A DNA stretch of 64,000 nt from Periconia sp. R9002 (lineage: Eukaryota; Ascomycota; Dothideomycetes; Pleosporales; Periconiaceae). How positions within the stretch are numbered: position 1 is the first letter of the stretch; the number at the start of each line of letters is the position of its first letter. Location of the stretch: contig JAMAHW010000022.1 in NCBI GenBank assembly GCA_023627715.1, forward strand, positions 186,001 through 250,000. Direction: 5' to 3'. The notes beneath the pieces are model-generated. The model did no database searches and was not told the DNA's origin. It saw only the letters and a list, made by a program, of their open reading frames with translations. Both the position numbers and the translations under genes were made by a program. Of the stretch, positions 58,441-64,000 are shown in pieces.

Positions 58441-59054
58441 GTTTTAGGGTTTGTGGGAAGAAGTTTAAATGAGGAGAGAAGGGGGGCGTTTATTCGATAT
58501 CTAGGGTCTTTGGAATTATGGGGGAATGGGCACGACAGACGTCAGAGCGAGCGCACGCGCGCGCGGAGCCGGTTCGTTGTTTGGTTGGCTGGACTAAAGG
58601 GAAGACGTGTGCCCGCCACTTGACATGCAATTGAATATTAGAGGTAAATGATAAGGAGATGTATGCAACGATGAAGGAAAAGATATACGAGTCTGTCAAA
58701 ATCGAATCACGATTCTCGAAGGAGAGACGAGAGCAGCGCAACGAGGGAGAAGTTCCAGAAGATGCGATGTCGCGAGGTTCGAGATCCAGGCCGAGGTTAT
58801 CAGTGCCGCGCTAGCTCGAATTGGGGCAGATAACGAGGGACGATAAGACCAATTCTAGAGAGGATATCCGGTACATGTGAAGGCGTGATTGTAATGTGGA
58901 AGCATCATGGTGCTAGATCGCACTTCTTATAGTTGTGGATGTGTCCGCTGTGATGCCCTTGCTCCCCAAACACAGTCCACGAGCACCGCAGAGTCAGTAT
59001 ACCGTATACAGAACGCAGTATTGCAGGAGCTACGCCGCGTTCAAGAACGCCTCT

Positions 59055-59164
59055 ACAAAATCCAGAAGACAAAATCCAGAAGACAAAATCCAGAAGACAA
59101 AATCCAGAAGACAAAATCCAGAAGACAAAATCCAGAAGACAAAATCCAGAAGACAGAATCCAGA
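59055..59164. repeat. 14-bp tandem repeat, 7 perfect copies plus a partial
   Basis: ACAAAATCCAGAAG is repeated head to tail seven times without change from 59055 to 59152, followed by a variant partial copy (ACAGAATCCAGA). The 14-bp period shifts frame each unit, so conserved coding is unlikely. Confidence 0.95.
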
Positions 59165-59214
59165 CATCCGAAACACATCACAGGCCGATAGTAGCACGCA
59201 GTACGAAGCCTTGT

Positions 59215-60660
59215 AAAGTAGCATACAGAATACAGTAAACAGTAAATGGGTATATAGGATTACAGGGAAATGGAGAGCGGGAACCGGGGTGTAATTCAAA
59301 TCCCTTGTAACTAGCATACAGAATACGGTAAACAGGTATACAGAGTTATAAGATTACGTGAAACGAAAAACGAAAACCCAACCTCACAAATGGTGTCGGT
59401 CACGACCTGGCCCTGCTCCTCAGTGCGGCGGTCGTTGAGAACAAGGAACCCGACAAAGTAGTTAGAATGTTGTGGATAACCGAGTACAAGCGCTCGGGGC
59501 GACGGACGAGGGAGAGCGAGGAGAGGGTGACGGGGTCGTAGGCAACGCAGATAAAAGGCATACGGAATAGCAGTACACGGCTATATAGGGTAACGGGAAT
59601 CTTATCACATGCGCACTTAGTTGCCTGTGTGCCCGTTCCGGCCAAGGACGTTACCCAGTGTACCCCCCCTCCACCTGTGTCGATACCCAGGGTAGTGATA
59701 CTCTGTGAGGATCAAATTCAAAATCATAGGGTAACGGGAAACGAAAAACAGAAGACGGAGATACAGTTTAAATCCCTTTGAGTCCAGCATACAGAACACA
59801 GTAAACAGTACATACCTGGCAGGTATACCGGATTACAGAAACCAGAAACCAGAAAACAGGATACAGTGTAAACCCCTCAGGGTCCAGCATACAGAATACA
59901 GGAAACAGCAAACAGTTATACAGGGTTGGTTTCGGGTATACAAAATACAGTAAGTAGTAAACAGGTATACAAGATTACAAGGGAACAGTAAACAGAAAAC
60001 GGAAACAGGACGCAGAAAGAGCCCTTATAAAGCAGCGTACGGTGAATAGTAAAACAGGTATACAGAATACCGTAAACGGAAAACGGTATCAAGCGTGCTC
60101 TTACCTTCGCGAATGATTGCTATAGAGAACGGTATGCAGAATGTAGTAAATAGGAAATAGGTATGTAGGATTACGGGGAACGGAAAACAGGATATAGTAA
60201 TCTAGCCTGAATACATAACGCAAAATCGGATACGGTGATTGGAGTCCCTTGTAATCGAGTATACAGAGAACAGAAAACCGTAAACGGGAACTAGGAGTTA
60301 GATACGATCGACGTCATTAGTATGTATACAGATTACGGGAAACGGGAAATGGAAAATGGGATCTGGTATTTAGATATCATTAATGTTGTGAGTATGTATA
60401 CAGATTACAAAAAACAGAATATGGAAAACGGTTCTAGTAGTCAGATGCCATTGATATCGTAAGTACGTACTTAGGTATACAGATTACGGGGAATAGGAAA
60501 TGGAAAACGGAAAATGGGATCTCGTGTTTAGATACTATTGATGTCGTTGAGTATGTATATAGATAACGGGATCTAGTACTCGGATACCATTAAATTCGTA
60601 CGTACTAAGTACATATACAGATTACGGGAAACGTAAAACCGGAAACGGGATCCAGCAATC
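59215..60660. repeat. A-rich degenerate minisatellite (ATACAG/AAACGG motifs)
   Basis: Variants of CATACAGAATACAGTAAACAG followed by GTATACAGGATTACGGGAAACG recur near 59222, 59309, 59787, 59886, 59938 and 60058. From 60300 the unit is about 57-82 bp, marked by TATACAGATTACGGGAAACG at about 60325, 60399, 60476, 60558 and 60615, each followed by a GGGATCTAGTATTTAGATACCATT-like piece. Copies are diverged and interrupted by unique sequence (59390-59690). Same direction throughout. Confidence 0.75.
59697..59721. repeat. Second copy of a dispersed 25-mer
   Basis: A 25-base string beginning GATACTCTGTGAGG and ending CAAATTCAA is identical to 26380-26404, 33 kb away, same orientation. The flanks differ. 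Confidence 0.9.
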
Positions 60661-61210
60661 TAGCCCAACTACAGAAACCACGAAACCGGATACGGGAATT
60701 AGAACCCAGCACACATGCATACCCAAGTATCGCAAAACCCCCGGAGGAAGTGTAAAGATACGACGAGAACAGTAGATGCGGAATGTGTATGCTTCAGCCA
60801 TGCTCATGCTAACTAGAACCTCATGCTATATGATGTATATACCGCCTTCTTTTGTTGTTTAACGATCCCACATATGCAAACTCAATGCTTGAACAAAAAC
60901 AGAGATGAACGTTTCAGAGAATAGTTATGAAGGAGAGGGAAGATGTATCAAAAGAAATTAAAACTTTTTTGCCCCTCCCTTTCTTCATCCCCTGTGTGCC
61001 GAATCTGGCCCACTAACTTGTACAAACAATATTCTTGTTTTTTCTGTGACTGGAAACGTATGCATAATGTTGTCTTTTAAGAATGCCAAAAATGCGGTAA
61101 CGGAAGTGTTTCCCTCATCAATGCTAAACGGTGGATAAACTGATGTTGGTGATGCTGGCGATGACGATGATTATGCTCTTCCTTATCACTTCATCTAATC
61201 TTCGATTCAT

Positions 61211-64000
61211 CTAAACAGGCGTACCTCTCCCCCGACTGGCGGACATACTGTATGGAGCCTGTGTACAAATATCAGTAAATTGTAATAAGAGAGGCGAAGG
61301 GGAGTAATGAGAGAGAGAGAAAAACGTACCAAGACTTTCTTTGCATTACAGATCCTCCACGCAAGGTTCTTCACATTCCCATCGGCCTGCACAACTTCGG
61401 GTGCGAACTCGATACCAAACCTGCATATCACATTATCAGTAAAACTCAAACACAAGTGCATGGAAGAACACTGCAAGTGTCAAGGGACAGTGAGATAGAA
61501 ACAGGGGCAACCGACATCATATGAACCCCGTACACCACACGTCTCGAATACTTTCCCTCCCGTTCTACAAGGCTCCCAAATGCCTCATCGACACTGCTCG
61601 GCGCAATCTCCGGGTCTCGATCAAAGCAGTTCTGTACCAGCGGCAACAACGCTTTCTCAATGGGCTGGTGGATGGTGCCGTTAGCGTCAAGCTCGACGTC
61701 ATTCTCGTCAAATTTGGGAATCTTGACTTCGAAAGCGTGGGAAATGGCCAGGACGTTGTGCTTGCCGTCGTGGTGGTAGCGGAATTCAAAGACGCCCGTA
61801 GTCCACCAGAGCTTGTCGCCGCTGAACTCAACTTCGCCGGTGAGAAATTCGTCGGCAGGCTCGTCAGACACGATGATGCCGTCTTCAGCGCGGCTGGAGT
61901 CGAAGACGGCACGGTTGGTTGCGACCCAGCGACCGTTGGAGGAGATTTTGGTCACGTCACGCTGTGCGTTGTCGGCGACCTTGTACAGGCCGATCCAGTC
62001 GCGCTTGCTATGCTTGAAGGGTGCGCGCCAACGCACGCGGATTGGGGCACCGTACTCAAAGACTGGGGTTGTGAATTCGCTGGTCCGGGCTGCGGGAGCT
62101 CTAGCCATCTCGCCTTCACGGCTACCGCTGGAGCGACGTTGAGTTGGCGAGGATAGGCGGCTACCTTCGATTTCAAGCTTGTATTGCGTTGGATCGACAC
62201 CTGCGAGATCAGGGGCGAGCCGGGTGATGGAGATGCGGGTAGGATGAGCTTTGAACAGGGCGGTTGTGTCTTTGACAAAGGTATCGACGCCAGCGGCGAG
62301 CTTAGGCGTAGCGCTTTCGACAAGTTCTTCGATGAATTCGACTGTGGAGTTGATGTACTCATCTGCTGCGGACTGCCAGTTTCGGACTGGGCTTGGGAGA
62401 GCCTGCATGAGTGTTTTGCTAACTCCTGATGTCTTGCGGAGGTTTTGGCCGTAGAGCTTTTGCATATGCGGTCGCTCGACGAATTGGAGGAAACAAAGAT
62501 TCAAAACGTGAGAGACTCCTGCCAGATAAAACATGGGAACACTCCATGTAATCAATGCAATACCCCATACGCCACCGAGACCAAGAACGCGCTCTGGGTT
62601 GTTGAGGAAACGGTATATGCCCGAATAGGTGACTGCGCAAAACGTATCCAGTCAGTCATTATCTTTTGTATGTGGGTAGAGAATGAGTGCTCTTGGATAA
62701 GTATAAAATTCAACTCACGATTTTTGGATGGAGGGTCAAAGAAAAAGTCGCCACTGAACCAGCCAAACTCCCCTAGGGCCTCGTAAATGCTTTTCACAAC
62801 CCAAAACTGCAAGCTTATTAAGCCTACACCAATGACATGGCGCAGAAGTGTCCATCCATATGCCCAATCCGGGGGTATGCTGTACATTTTCCAGGCGGCC
62901 GCAATGTAGCTCACATGGCACATGACCATACTCAAATGATAGAGATACTTCCATTGGCGCCATGCCTCTATCTTGCTGTCTCCATATTTGATGAAATGGC
63001 GAGTCCAGCTCTTCTTCTTAGACTGCCGGTCGAGAATGTATCCCAAACCCAACACGTACCAGAAGCGCCAGATAAAGGCATTTACGAGAAGAAAGACACG
63101 GACGGGCCATGTGTTGGGGGTCATGAGGGCAAGGCAGAACATGTAAAACGAAAGGGCAATCGTTGACACGTCGATGCTTCGGTGAAGATCAGTGTTTTGG
63201 GGGCCAACAATGTTATGGATTTCAGATGGATGCCCTTCCGCATCGAGCGTGGGGGCACCATCGGCAAATGCTGCTTCGGAGTGATGCGAGGCAGGGCGTT
63301 CGTCCAGATGAATGGACTGAGAGCTTAGGCGCTTTCGGGGAGGAGGCGTGTTGTACGTCTTGTCGATGTGCGGGTTTTCCACGAATGTCAGGAAAGCAAA
63401 TTGAGCGGCGTGTGCGGCTACGGAGATGAATAAGACTGAGTAGCTAGCGGTCATCATGGAGATGCCATAGTAACCGGCGTAACCAACTGAGTACATTGGA
63501 TGCGGAGCCATCTCGAAAACCCCGTCAAAGGTAAGCTGCTGATCGATGAGATAGAAGAAATCTCCCCAGTACCATGCAAAGTCCTTGACAACCCTATGAG
63601 CGTCCAGCTTGACCCACAGATTGAACAGGAAGAGAGTGATGCCTCCAACCCAACGGAAGAACCATAGCACCCAGGTCTCGTTTGGGCGGTTGAAACATGC
63701 TATCGCGAACAAGCAGTACGAGACAAAGTCACACATGAGGATCAGGTCTACGACGCGGCGAAACACTAGCCACGTGTTGTACTCAAGAGGAGCCTCCTCG
63801 AACTTGTAATCTTGTGGGATTTTGGTCTCCATCTCGCGCTTGAGCAGGGCGTACAAGGCGGGATACGGATTCTTACCCTTCTCTGGGGGCTCAAAGATGT
63901 GCGAATTCTTGGCCCAGAGGACGAGGCGGTTGTGGTTGGACTGGTGGTGAAGCAGCCAACCGATGCCTGCGTTATAGGCGGCACGCCAGAAGAGAAAGAT
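61211..64000 (-). CDS. CHO2: Phosphatidylethanolamine N-methyltransferase (5' end outside window)
   Basis: Exons 62719-64000, 61516-62632, 61330-61420 and 61211-61258 give 845 residues of the C-terminal part; roughly the first 100 residues are beyond base 64000. The enzyme makes phosphatidylmonomethylethanolamine from PE in the ER membrane, the first methylation of phosphatidylcholine synthesis. Two related methyltransferase membrane modules are visible: the first with [20 protein letters not shown] and [20 protein letters not shown], the second with [12 protein letters not shown] and, after the splice, [19 protein letters not shown] long soluble C-terminal region has WIGLYKV and [20 protein letters not shown]. 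The last exons restore [20 protein letters not shown] and the family ending [14 protein letters not shown]. Donor of the third intron (from the 5' side of the visible part, 61515) is GTCGGT, weak but required by frame. Confidence 0.96.

Larger units (their letters stand above)
58441..61210. other. Gene-free region dominated by minisatellites
   Basis: 2.8 kb between the Lon start and the CHO2 stop. 58441-58900 is the Lon promoter area, including an alternating purine-pyrimidine CGCACGCGCGCGCG run near 58551-58564. 58900-60700 carries degenerate repeats. 60700-61210 is unique AT-rich 3' flank of CHO2. Confidence 0.6.

Noticed and set aside
58741..58800. GGTTCGAGATCC, resembling a tRNA B box
   Set aside because: One base too many for the T-loop consensus and no matching A box or acceptor stem upstream.
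58905..59317. Open frames on both strands with repeated peptides over the 14-bp repeat
   Set aside because: 14 bp is not a multiple of three, both strands are open only because the repeat lacks stops, and no flanking coding signal exists.

Overview
The window is nuclear DNA of a filamentous ascomycete (Pezizomycotina; the gene content would suit a plant-associated or litter-decaying Leotiomycete, but the class is inference). The evidence is short GT-AG introns of about 46-140 bp in most genes, fungal families (Zn2Cys6 regulator, NACHT STAND protein, DUF1996, HsbA-like, AA9 and AA16-type LPMOs, CBM1), and Kex2-type dibasic sites in two small secreted proteins. I reconstructed 24 protein genes; two run off the window edges. 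I found no tRNA or rRNA gene, no intact transposon and no CRISPR array.

Layout. 0-10.5 kb: the 5' end of a conserved fungal protein, a SulP sulfate transporter, a small four-helix membrane protein, a beta-class-like GST and a small secreted 8-cysteine protein. 12-16.4 kb: an F-box protein and an amino-acid permease. 18.4-26.2 kb: a secreted DUF1996 protein, two adjacent TPR-like genes (one with a possible 5' extension cut by an amber codon), a PflX-like radical SAM protein and a But2-like secreted protein. 27-33.5 kb: an MDR reductase, an AA16-type LPMO with CBM1, then a Zn2Cys6 regulator and an SDR transcribed divergently. 34-45.8 kb: a fungal NLR (NACHT), a secreted FAD oxidase of the berberine-bridge class, an HsbA-like protein, an AhpD-like mitochondrial protein and an AA9 LPMO.

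45.8-61 kb is gene-poor. It holds two unrelated degenerate tandem-repeat blocks. The first (about 48.9-55.3 kb, unit about 245-310 bp) is built of units that each carry a polypurine tract, a TATTTATACC-like core and a GATGATG/CATCATC hairpin. The second (about 58.9-60.7 kb) is an A-rich minisatellite. Between them lies a peroxisomal Lon protease gene ending in SRL. The right edge is the CHO2 phosphatidylethanolamine methyltransferase, cut at its 5' end.

How the genes fit together: at least seven products look secreted (8-Cys protein, DUF1996, But2-like, AA16-CBM1, FAD oxidase, HsbA-like, AA9), so this is a secretome-rich segment. The LPMOs and the FAD oxidase could cooperate in oxidative polysaccharide attack (inference). 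CHO2, Lon and the sulfate and amino-acid transporters are housekeeping. The repeat arrays are the least explained part.
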